Source: Gammaproteobacteria bacterium RIFCSPHIGHO2_12_FULL_37_34 (GTDB lineage: Bacteria > Pseudomonadota > Gammaproteobacteria > DSM-16500). Taken from it: a stretch of DNA of 5,047 bases. Below, piece by piece: positions 1-5,047 of this stretch. The position numbers and the translations under genes are program-made. The DNA is taken from positions 1-5,047 of the forward strand of contig MGXW01000075.1 in NCBI GenBank assembly GCA_001801495.1. The letters are read 5' to 3'. The notes below the pieces were generated by a model, which was given only the letters and a program-made list of their open reading frames with translations, was not told the origin of the DNA and searched no databases. Every line of letters begins with the position of its first letter. The stretch's first letter is position 1.

Positions 1-260
1 GTCTTAGCACCATTCATACCATTGTGACTGAAGATAAAGCATGTATGGTAAAGAGCCTCTCTTATTATGTTAATACTGCTGCTTATCATAAAAGTGTGGT
101 CGAAGGAGCAACTCGCATTGATTTAGAGGGTCATTCGGCAGGTATTGTATCTTCTGAAGAAGCCAAGTATTCTATAGAGCGTCAACAAGCTAAGTTGCAC
201 ATCAAGAAATTACGCTCACCGTTACCATCCCACCAACAGTCACAACATAAAACTGAGTAA
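1..260 (+). CDS. ProQ/FinO-domain RNA-binding protein, C-terminal fragment (5' end outside window)
   Basis: The reading frame is open from the left edge (first whole codon at 3) to TAA at 258-260, giving 85 visible residues, so the gene starts outside the window. The GTG at 24 is internal and is not a start. The fragment carries the end of the FinO/ProQ fold: a helix with SLSYYV and AAYHKSV, then GATRIDLEG (visible residues 35-43), then a charged helix (EEAKYSIERQQAKLHIKKL). This matches from memory the E. coli ProQ segment with GATRVDLDG followed by a helix of similar length. Family members bind structured 3' ends of RNAs and act as RNA chaperones; the Arg and Asp of the RIDL stretch (R38, D40) are conserved surface positions. 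The tail after the domain is only about 15 polar residues, so this is a short form without the C-terminal Tudor-like domain of E. coli ProQ. RNA targets cannot be told. Family call firm; the specific paralogue is unknown. Confidence 0.82.
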   Translation, partial: LSTIHTIVTEDKACMVKSLSYYVNTAAYHKSVVEGATRIDLEGHSAGIVSSEEAKYSIERQQAKLHIKKLRSPLPSHQQSQHKTE

Positions 261-301
261 CAATTGATTTATTTTATGTTTTGGTTGGGAGACTACCTAT
301 C

Positions 302-306
302 AAGGA
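302..306 (+). promoter_or_regulatory. Shine-Dalgarno sequence of the permease gene
   Basis: AAGGA lies six bases before the ATG at 313, the normal spacing. No convincing -35/-10 pair or terminator is visible in the 52-base gap after the ProQ-like gene, so the permease may be cotranscribed with it. Confidence 0.7.
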
Positions 307-312
307 TAATAT

Positions 313-1905
313 ATGGAACAACTTCATAGACGATTATTTCCAGGCACTCTACTTATGTTAAGTATGAATGCTATTATTGGGTCTGGTTGGTTATTGGCGC
401 CACTTTATGCTGCACGCGTGGCTGGTCCTGCTGCCATTTTTTCATGGATTATTGGCGGATTGGCAGTTATTTTAATTGCCTTTACGTTTGCTGAATTATC
501 CGCCATGTTTCCTGTTGCTGGTGGTACTGCTCGCATTCCCCAGTTGAGTCATGGTGCATTAGTTGGTTTTGTATTAAGTTGGATGGCTTGGTTATCATCT
601 CTCATGATGGCTCCAGTTGAGGTACAAGCCGTGCTCCAATACGCCTCGCTATTTTTTCCTTCTCTGATGCGGGAGATAGCTGGTGCGCATATATTAACGA
701 TATGGGGATACCTATGGGCTACCATCCTTATGTTAGTCTTGTGTTTTTTAAATATTGCAAGTTATCGTACCTTGACGCGTTCTAATTTTATTTTATTTGT
801 TTTTAAAATTGCGATCGTGATATTAACCATTATAGTCATTATGAAAGCTCGTTTTAATCCGGCTAATTTTTCTGGCATGATGGGTGCTACACTTTCACTT
901 CAAGGGTGGCAAGCTATTTTGACTGCTATTGCAACGAGCGGCATTGCATTTGCTTTTAATGGGTTTAAAAGCAGCGTTGAATTAGCAGGGGAGGCAAAAA
1001 ATCTTGCCTTTGCTATTCCGCTTAGCACAGCTGGCGCAGTTATTGCTTGTTTACTGATTTATCTTGGTTTACAAGTTTGTTTTATTGGAGCACTTGATCC
1101 TGCTTCTTTACAACAGGGTTGGCAGCACCTTAATTTTACGGGTGATGTAGGTCCTTTTGCTGGATTGGCTGCAGCTATAGGTATTGCTTGGTTAGTAAAA
1201 GTGCTTTATTTTACTGCAGTTATCTCCCCAGCCGGTGCCGGGTTAACTTATGTGACTTCCACAGCGCGCATCCTCTATGCGATGAGCAAAATTGGCTATG
1301 TACCTAAGTTTTTATCGCAGTTAAATCACCAACGTTTTCCAGTTCGAGCGATTGCGGTTAATTTTGTACTTGGCATGTTATCGTTTTTGCCCTTACCCGG
1401 TTGGCAAGCAATGGTTAATTTTCTTGTTTCTGTATTGGTGATTACCTATGCGATGGGTCCTATTGCGCTTATCAGTTTACGCTTAACCATGCCTGATGTT
1501 AAACGCCCATTTCGTTTGCCCGCTGCAAATGCTCTTTGTTTTCTAGCATTTTACTTTTGTAATTTATTTAGTTACTGGACGGGTTGGGAAACTATTTCCA
1601 AACTTGCGATAGCTCTACTCATTGGATTTGTTTTCTTTGGCATTTCTTATACCCGTGGTCGGGTGAAAATTGATACACGAGCATTGATATCGGGTTTATG
1701 GATGATTCCTTACTTATTTGGTTTGGTTGCCATTTCTTATTTGGGTTCATTTGGTGGAATCAATCTTATTCCATTTGGTTGGGATTTTGTTGTCATTGCT
1801 TTATTTACTTTAGGTATTCTTTATGTAGCAGTGCGCGCTCGTGTTGCTCTTAGTTCAGAGGACATGGCTCATTTTTTGGGATCGGAAGCGCTTAGTACAG
1901 TATGA
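313..1905 (+). CDS. APC-superfamily amino-acid permease
   Basis: A very hydrophobic 530-residue inner-membrane protein. Three APC signatures are visible. The first helix has IIGSGWLLAP (residues 21-30), the unwound substrate-binding turn usually written GSGIF. The second helix ends in FAELSAMFPVAGG (59-71). The sixth helix runs into FAFNGFKSSVELAGEAKN (213-230), the usual F-x-G-F-...-E-x-KN motif. TARILYAMSKIGYVP (317-331) matches the loop after helix 8. By eye, hydrophobic segments lie near 11-31, 40-60, 82-113, 127-148, 158-177, 200-218, 232-258, 280-312, 345-362, 365-390, 405-423, 428-446, 460-478 and 489-508. That suggests a 12-helix core plus two extra C-terminal helices. AAGGA at 302-306, six bases before the ATG, supports the start. 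It probably imports or exchanges an amino acid driven by an ion gradient. The neighbouring valine-type catabolic genes make a branched-chain or related substrate possible, but nothing in the sequence fixes the substrate. Confidence 0.9.
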   Translation: MEQLHRRLFPGTLLMLSMNAIIGSGWLLAPLYAARVAGPAAIFSWIIGGLAVILIAFTFAELSAMFPVAGGTARIPQLSHGALVGFVLSWMAWLSSLMMAPVEVQAVLQYASLFFPSLMREIAGAHILTIWGYLWATILMLVLCFLNIASYRTLTRSNFILFVFKIAIVILTIIVIMKARFNPANFSGMMGATLSLQGWQAILTAIATSGIAFAFNGFKSSVELAGEAKNLAFAIPLSTAGAVIACLLIYLGLQVCFIGALDPASLQQGWQHLNFTGDVGPFAGLAAAIGIAWLVKVLYFTAVISPAGAGLTYVTSTARILYAMSKIGYVPKFLSQLNHQRFPVRAIAVNFVLGMLSFLPLPGWQAMVNFLVSVLVITYAMGPIALISLRLTMPDVKRPFRLPAANALCFLAFYFCNLFSYWTGWETISKLAIALLIGFVFFGISYTRGRVKIDTRALISGLWMIPYLFGLVAISYLGSFGGINLIPFGWDFVVIALFTLGILYVAVRARVALSSEDMAHFLGSEALSTV

Positions 1906-1919
1906 AGCCATTATAGAGA

Positions 1920-1924
1920 AAGGA
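1920..1924 (+). promoter_or_regulatory. Shine-Dalgarno sequence that sets the hydratase start
   Basis: AAGGA lies six bases before the ATG at 1931, within the 25-base gap after the permease stop (TGA 1903-1905). It decides in favour of 1931 over the in-frame ATG at 1841. Confidence 0.75.
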
Positions 1925-1930
1925 TATAGT

Positions 1931-2701
1931 ATGATCAAAACAACATTACTTGATTCAGGTATTTTTCATATTAGTTTAAATCGACCTCAGCAATTGAATG
2001 CATTAAGCATGGAAGTTCTTCAACAGTTTATTAGCATACTTGGCCAAGTTAAATTAGATAAAACGATCAAATCTGTTTTATTAACGGGTGAAGGGAAAGT
2101 GTTTTGCGCTGGCGCTGATATTAAACAACTAGCGAACATGAATGGACAACACGGTTTAGACTTTGCGCATCTTGGGCAAACAGCGTTTCATCATTTGGAA
2201 TTATTAGGCAAACCTTCACTTGCTGCAATTCATGGTGTGGCTTTTGGTGGAGGATGTGAGCTTGCAATGGCAGCGACACTACGGATTGCTGCAGAACATA
2301 CTATATTTGGGCAACCTGAAATTAAATTAGGTGTGATCCCGGGATTTGGTGGGACACAACGTTTAGCGCGTTTAATCGGAAAAGGGCGAGCGTTAGAGGT
2401 TTGTTTAACTGGGCGCAACATCACAGCCGATGAAGCATATCACTTTGGATTAGTGAATGAAATGGTTGCTTTGGATAAGCTACTTGAACGTGCTAAAGCA
2501 TTATTAAGTAATCTCAGCCAATTTAGTCCTGTAGCTATGAAGAGTATCATGACAGTGATCCACAAAGGCTATGATCTTAGCTTGGATGAAGCTATGGAAT
2601 TAGAAGCAGCTTATTTTGGCGTATGTTGTAGTACAGCTGATAAACGTGAAGGTGTGACTGCTTTCCTTGAAAAACGCGCACCTGTTTTTAGTGGGGAATA
2701 A
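1931..2701 (+). CDS. Enoyl-CoA hydratase (crotonase family), possible methacrylyl-CoA hydratase
   Basis: This 256-residue protein has the usual length and layout of a single-domain bacterial crotonase, which adds water to 2-enoyl-CoA in the cytoplasm. LNRPQQLNALS lies at 16-26 and FCAGADIK at 58-65. KPSLAAIHGVAFGGGCELAM (94-113) holds oxyanion-hole Gly107 and Glu110. FGQPEIKLGVIPGFGGTQRL (126-145) holds Glu130. Glu110 and Glu130 are 20 residues apart, like catalytic Glu144 and Glu164 of rat mitochondrial crotonase, and Ala62 fits the second oxyanion-hole position. With both glutamates present it should be a true hydratase and not only an isomerase. AAGGA at 1920-1924, six bases upstream, supports the ATG at 1931. 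The frame is open further back to an ATG at 1841 inside the permease gene, but that would add 30 residues unlike the family. Just after the permease and 3 bases before the 3-hydroxyisobutyryl-CoA hydrolase gene, it may hydrate methacrylyl-CoA in valine breakdown. A general fatty-acid or crotonyl-CoA role is the alternative. Confidence 0.93.
   Translation: MIKTTLLDSGIFHISLNRPQQLNALSMEVLQQFISILGQVKLDKTIKSVLLTGEGKVFCAGADIKQLANMNGQHGLDFAHLGQTAFHHLELLGKPSLAAIHGVAFGGGCELAMAATLRIAAEHTIFGQPEIKLGVIPGFGGTQRLARLIGKGRALEVCLTGRNITADEAYHFGLVNEMVALDKLLERAKALLSNLSQFSPVAMKSIMTVIHKGYDLSLDEAMELEAAYFGVCCSTADKREGVTAFLEKRAPVFSGE
2693..2697 (+). promoter_or_regulatory. Shine-Dalgarno sequence of the hydrolase gene, inside the hydratase 3' end
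   Basis: GGGGA ends two bases before the hydratase TAA (2699-2701) and lies seven bases before the ATG at 2705. This places the ribosome-loading site inside the upstream gene, which favours reinitiation or coupled translation. Confidence 0.65.
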
Positions 2702-2704
2702 CAA

Positions 2705-3769
2705 ATGAGCGATGATCAAGAAGTTCTTTTTGAAGAAATAGCAGGACAAGGCGGCCATCTTGGTGTGATTACACTCAATCGGCCGCAAATTTTAAATTCT
2801 TTAAATCAAACCATGATACATGCTATGTACGCCCAATTGAATAAATGGGCGATTGCTCCTGATATTAAAGCAGTTGTTATTCGTGCGGCTCCTGGTCGAG
2901 CGTTTTGTGCCGGTGGTGATTTGCGTTTTACTTACGAGCGCTTTAAAAATAAAGATCCTTTGCTCTCTACTTTTTTTAGAGATGAATACCAATTAAATCG
3001 TCTCATTTATCATTTTCCTAAACCTTATATTGCTTTGCTTGATGGTATTACCATGGGTGGTGGAGTGGGTATTTCTATTCATGGATCACATCGAGTAGCA
3101 ACCGATCATTTATTATTCGCTATGCCTGAAACAAGCATAGGTTTTTTCCCTGATGTAGGCGGTACACATTTTTTACCACGATTACCAGGAAAAATCGGTT
3201 TTTATTTAGGATTAATGGGTACTAAATTAACCAGTGATGATTGTGTAGCCATTCATATTGCAACTCAGAAGATTGCGCAAGAAGCTATTCCTGATCTTAT
3301 TCAATCGTTAGCACAGCATGCTTTTAGTCATGATGCTAAAGCATCTGTTACTGAACTCATTAACCCCTTTACTGTTCCTAGTAATCGTTTTTCTTTTATC
3401 AAACACCAAGCAGAAATCGATCAATGTTTTTCTGGGCATACGGTAGAAGATATTGTGTATGCCTTGCAACATTCTTCTAATGAATTATGTCGAGATACAG
3501 CAAGCGCAATTGCAAAAAAATCTCCAACTAGTTTAAAAGTGACCTTGCGAGCCATGCAACAAGGGCTTTCGCTTCATTTTGATGATTGTATGCGACAAGA
3601 ATATCGTATGGTTTGTCGATTTCTCAAAGCGCACGATTTTTTTGAAGGTATACGTGCTATTATTATTGATAAAGATCAAGCACCACAGTGGTTACCTTCT
3701 ACGATTGCTACCGTATCCGATTATGAAGTAGAGCAGTATTTTGTTCCGTTAGTCGAAGAGTTGGTGTAA
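2705..3769 (+). CDS. 3-hydroxyisobutyryl-CoA hydrolase (enoyl-CoA hydratase/isomerase family)
   Basis: The 354-residue length fits 3-hydroxyisobutyryl-CoA hydrolases, about 100 residues longer than simple crotonases. The enzyme releases free 3-hydroxyisobutyrate from its CoA ester in valine catabolism. Motifs in order: VITLNRPQILNSLN (21-34); AFCAGGDLR (66-74); MGGGVGISIHG (117-127), with Gly122 where hydratases have the first catalytic Glu; FAMPETSIGFFPDVGG (138-153), with Glu142 and Asp150, the catalytic pair typical of this subfamily; FLPRLPGKIGFYLGLMG (156-172). The C-terminal half also matches: KKSPTSLKVTLRAM (271-284), EYRMVCRFLKAHDFFEGIRA (299-318) and IDKDQAPQWLP (321-331) closely resemble the human HIBCH pattern as I recall it. 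It starts 3 bases after the hydratase stop, with GGGGA at 2693-2697, so the two genes are probably translationally coupled. A broader 3-hydroxyacyl-CoA hydrolase role is possible. The family call is strong; in-vivo substrate is inferred. Confidence 0.93.
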   Translation: MSDDQEVLFEEIAGQGGHLGVITLNRPQILNSLNQTMIHAMYAQLNKWAIAPDIKAVVIRAAPGRAFCAGGDLRFTYERFKNKDPLLSTFFRDEYQLNRLIYHFPKPYIALLDGITMGGGVGISIHGSHRVATDHLLFAMPETSIGFFPDVGGTHFLPRLPGKIGFYLGLMGTKLTSDDCVAIHIATQKIAQEAIPDLIQSLAQHAFSHDAKASVTELINPFTVPSNRFSFIKHQAEIDQCFSGHTVEDIVYALQHSSNELCRDTASAIAKKSPTSLKVTLRAMQQGLSLHFDDCMRQEYRMVCRFLKAHDFFEGIRAIIIDKDQAPQWLPSTIATVSDYEVEQYFVPLVEELV

Positions 3770-3779
3770 TCTGTGTGCG

Positions 3780-4736
3780 TTAAAACATAGTTAGCTTGGT
3801 AGATGATGTTACATCTTGCTTATCCATTGTGCATTTTAAATGATCGACTTCTTTTTGCAGTTCATTGTTTTTTTGTATTAAGCGTTTTATTTGTTTAGCG
3901 ATAGCCATTAAAGTGTTGGCATCCTCTTTTACCTCTTGAATCAATGGCGTTAAAGCAGAGCACCCGCATAATTCATGAAAAAATCGCGCTGTAAATTCTT
4001 TGTTTTTTTCTCCGCTATTTAAAGCGCAACTGAATTTTAATTCCAACAGGGTTTCTTTTTCATCTGATATCTTTGGATCCATTTTTAACAAAATATGAAG
4101 TATCTTATCATGAGCTTCTTCATAATGAGGGTTGGTTTTAGGTATGGCTTGGTAACAATCAATCGCTAGTTGTAAATCATCTGGCTGAATAATTTCGCAT
4201 TGATTTCCTAAATCCCATAATGTATTTGGGTTATCATCTGCCTGTGCTAATACTAAGGCATCATGAAAACGATTGTTCTTTACATGTTTAATCATTTTAG
4301 AAAAATTTGTTAGAAAAGGAATGTTTAGTGTTACCGCCAATTCATTTCTGGTTTCATAATCTAAAGGATCAAGTAAATGGACTTGAGATAGAATTTGTTT
4401 AAAGATTACACTCTTCTCTATCTCTACCATGAAATGAAAGAGGTGTTCCTCATTTTCACCCTTCAAGTTATTTACTAGAGGGTCAATGCTATCCTCTCCC
4501 CATAGAATAACTATTTCACTGGGTAATTTAGATAGAAAATTAATTAGCCCTATTTTTTTAGAAAAGTGCACCCAAATGTGTATGTCACTGCTGTTGTAGT
4601 AACCATGAAAGCTAAGTGTAGTGATAATAGGATTTTTATGAATATTATGATATTCAACGGATTGCTTTAACTGACCAGGATTACAAGGATATATTACTTT
4701 GAAATCTCCCTTTTTTATATATTTACGTTCTATCAT
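3780..4736 (-). CDS. Hypothetical protein with TPR-like helical region and C-terminal leucine-zipper-type coiled coil
   Basis: I do not recognise this 318-residue protein. It has no signal peptide or clear membrane helix and looks soluble. Residues 1-90 look like an alpha/beta part with strands such as PIITTLSFHG (36-45) and EIVILWG (74-80). Residues about 90-250 look helical; NTLWDLGNQC (171-180) followed by DLQLAIDCYQAIPKTNP (187-203) resembles one TPR-type unit with a small insertion. Residues 276-300 form a clean heptad repeat: a positions L276, I283, N290, V297; d positions I279, L286, L293, L300. The next Met after M1 is residue 103, so M1 at 4736 is the best start, although its likely Shine-Dalgarno (AAGAAAGG, 4748-4755) is 11 bases away. 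A sigma70-like promoter lies just upstream at 4772-4800. The gene runs against its neighbours and looks somewhat AT-richer by eye, which fits an accessory or lineage-specific gene. If the host is Legionella, a secreted effector is possible but nothing in the sequence proves it. Confidence 0.8.
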   Translation of the reverse strand: MIERKYIKKGDFKVIYPCNPGQLKQSVEYHNIHKNPIITTLSFHGYYNSSDIHIWVHFSKKIGLINFLSKLPSEIVILWGEDSIDPLVNNLKGENEEHLFHFMVEIEKSVIFKQILSQVHLLDPLDYETRNELAVTLNIPFLTNFSKMIKHVKNNRFHDALVLAQADDNPNTLWDLGNQCEIIQPDDLQLAIDCYQAIPKTNPHYEEAHDKILHILLKMDPKISDEKETLLELKFSCALNSGEKNKEFTARFFHELCGCSALTPLIQEVKEDANTLMAIAKQIKRLIQKNNELQKEVDHLKCTMDKQDVTSSTKLTMF

Positions 4737-4771
4737 AACTTTACTAACCTTTCTTATATGAATAATGGGTT

Positions 4772-4800
4772 ATACTAGAATTAATAAAGAAAGGAGTCAA
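4772..4800 (-). promoter_or_regulatory. Sigma70-like promoter for the minus-strand hypothetical gene
   Basis: Read on the minus strand, TTGACT (4800-4795, five of six consensus bases) is followed after exactly 17 bases by TAGTAT (4777-4772, four of six). Transcription would begin near 4765, leaving a leader of about 29 bases before the ATG at 4736. Spacing and position are right; activity is inferred. Confidence 0.6.
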
Positions 4801-4810
4801 TTTTAAAAAA

Positions 4811-4847
4811 CGATTAAATAAAACTATTAAAATCATAATATTAATCG
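4811..4847. repeat. 7-bp inverted repeat CGATTAA / TTAATCG in the divergent intergenic region
   Basis: CGATTAA at 4811-4817 is matched by its exact reverse complement TTAATCG at 4841-4847, with a 23-base AT-rich spacer. The arms flank a CATAAT hexamer (4834-4839) that could be a -10 element for the hibernation-factor gene, with the right arm over the expected start of transcription. It could be an operator, but in such AT-rich DNA a chance match is quite possible. Confidence 0.3.
4834..4839 (+). promoter_or_regulatory. Weak candidate -10 element for the HPF/RaiA-family gene
   Basis: CATAAT matches five of six bases of TATAAT and lies 22 bases before the ATG at 4862. No good -35 is found 16-18 bases upstream (CGATTA region). 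A promoter with a weak -35, as is common for stationary-phase sigma factors, would fit a hibernation gene, but this is a guess. Confidence 0.25.
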
Positions 4848-4850
4848 ATG

Positions 4851-4855
4851 AGGAG
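4851..4855 (+). promoter_or_regulatory. Shine-Dalgarno sequence that sets the HPF/RaiA-family start
   Basis: AGGAG lies six bases before the ATG at 4862. A second in-frame ATG at 4856 directly abuts AGGAG and is too close to be used, so 4862 is preferred. Confidence 0.75.
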
Positions 4856-4861
4856 ATGATT

Positions 4862-5047
4862 ATGTTACCTGTACAAATAACAGTTCGTGATATCCCTATT
4901 TCTCCCGCTTTAGAAACAACTATCCGAAAACGTGCTGAAAAACTGAAACAATTTTATAACCGAATTACAAGTTGTCGTGTAGTGATCGAGCTGCCGCAAA
5001 AACATAAGCATCAAGGCAAGCTATTTAATGTGCGTATTGATTTGACT
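4862..5047 (+). CDS. HPF/RaiA-family ribosome hibernation factor, N-terminal fragment (3' end outside window)
   Basis: The 62 visible residues begin MLPVQITVRDIPISPALE and show the S30AE fold in order: strand 1 (VQITVRD, 4-10), a long basic helix (SPALETTIRKRAEKLKQFY, 14-32), strand 2 (SCRVVIELP, 37-45), a basic turn (KHKHQGK, 47-53) and strand 3 (LFNVRIDLT, 54-62). The order and spacing match E. coli HPF and YfiA/RaiA, which bind the small ribosomal subunit at the mRNA/tRNA channel and silence ribosomes in stationary phase or stress. The frame runs off the right edge, so long and short HPF or a RaiA type cannot be told apart and no symbol is given. It is not next to rpoN here, at least on the visible side; the gene upstream is divergent. 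Confidence 0.88.
   Translation, partial: MLPVQITVRDIPISPALETTIRKRAEKLKQFYNRITSCRVVIELPQKHKHQGKLFNVRIDLT

Noticed and set aside
281..310. TTGGTT and GATAAT, 18 bases apart, as a promoter for the permease
   Set aside because: GATAAT overlaps the Shine-Dalgarno and would start transcription at or after the ATG, leaving no leader.
1841..1930. Upstream in-frame ATG that would extend the hydratase by 30 residues into the permease gene
   Set aside because: The added residues do not look like the crotonase family, and the ATG at 1931 has an AAGGA at ideal spacing and gives the usual protein length.
2230..2424. Open frame of 64 codons on the minus strand inside the hydratase gene
   Set aside because: It is antisense to the most conserved active-site region, has no recognisable domain, and is best explained as a shadow of the real gene.
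2600..2992. Two short minus-strand open frames (2600-2788 and 2801-2992)
   Set aside because: They overlap well-supported crotonase genes, have no family resemblance and no clear ribosome-binding site.
3801..3816. Possible terminator hairpin AGATG / CATCT after the hydrolase gene
   Set aside because: The stem is only five pairs, AT-rich, not followed by a T-run, and lies within the coding region of the minus-strand gene.
4602..4629. SFHGYYNSSD (residues 42-51) in the unknown protein as the His-Gly part of a caspase-like protease
   Set aside because: The strand-plus-HG look is suggestive, but no matching catalytic Cys follows a later hydrophobic strand (IVILWGEDS lacks Cys), so the similarity is not supported.
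4771..4776. TATACT on the plus strand as a -10 element for the hibernation-factor gene
   Set aside because: No -35 is found at the right distance (CCTTTC region), and the same bases form the -10 of the better minus-strand promoter.

Overview
The window looks like ordinary chromosomal sequence from a low-GC gammaproteobacterium. A Legionella-like organism (Legionellales) is my best guess. It rests on the AT-rich codon use, a small FinO/ProQ-type RNA chaperone, a 14-segment-like amino-acid permease beside acyl-CoA catabolic genes, and a lineage-type 'hypothetical' gene with helical repeat-like and coiled-coil parts. The genus is an inference and was not checked against a database.

Layout. At the left edge (1-260, +) lies the C-terminal end of a ProQ/FinO-domain RNA-binding protein. 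After a 52-base gap come three closely packed plus-strand genes: an APC-superfamily amino-acid permease (313-1905), a crotonase-fold enoyl-CoA hydratase (1931-2701) and a 3-hydroxyisobutyryl-CoA hydrolase-like protein (2705-3769). The gaps are 25 and 3 bases, and each gene has a good Shine-Dalgarno sequence, so they read as one operon, possibly including the ProQ-like gene. A convergent gene of unknown function (4736-3780, -) ends only 10 bases from the hydrolase stop. It has its own sigma70-like promoter. A 125-base AT-rich divergent region separates it from the start of a ribosome hibernation factor gene of the HPF/RaiA family (4862 to the right edge, +).

How the genes could work together. 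The two crotonase-family enzymes fit two consecutive steps of valine degradation: hydration of methacrylyl-CoA, then hydrolysis of 3-hydroxyisobutyryl-CoA to free 3-hydroxyisobutyrate. The permease would supply an amino acid, which suits an organism that lives on amino acids. The hydrolase assignment is strong. The exact substrates of the hydratase and the permease are inferred from context. The other steps (acyl-CoA dehydrogenase, MmsB, MmsA) are not in the window.

The least explained element is the minus-strand gene. It has no function I recognise, a central TPR-like stretch and a well-formed C-terminal heptad repeat resembling a leucine zipper. No tRNA, rRNA, CRISPR array, insertion sequence or convincing terminator was seen. 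I found no clear evidence of a new multi-gene system.
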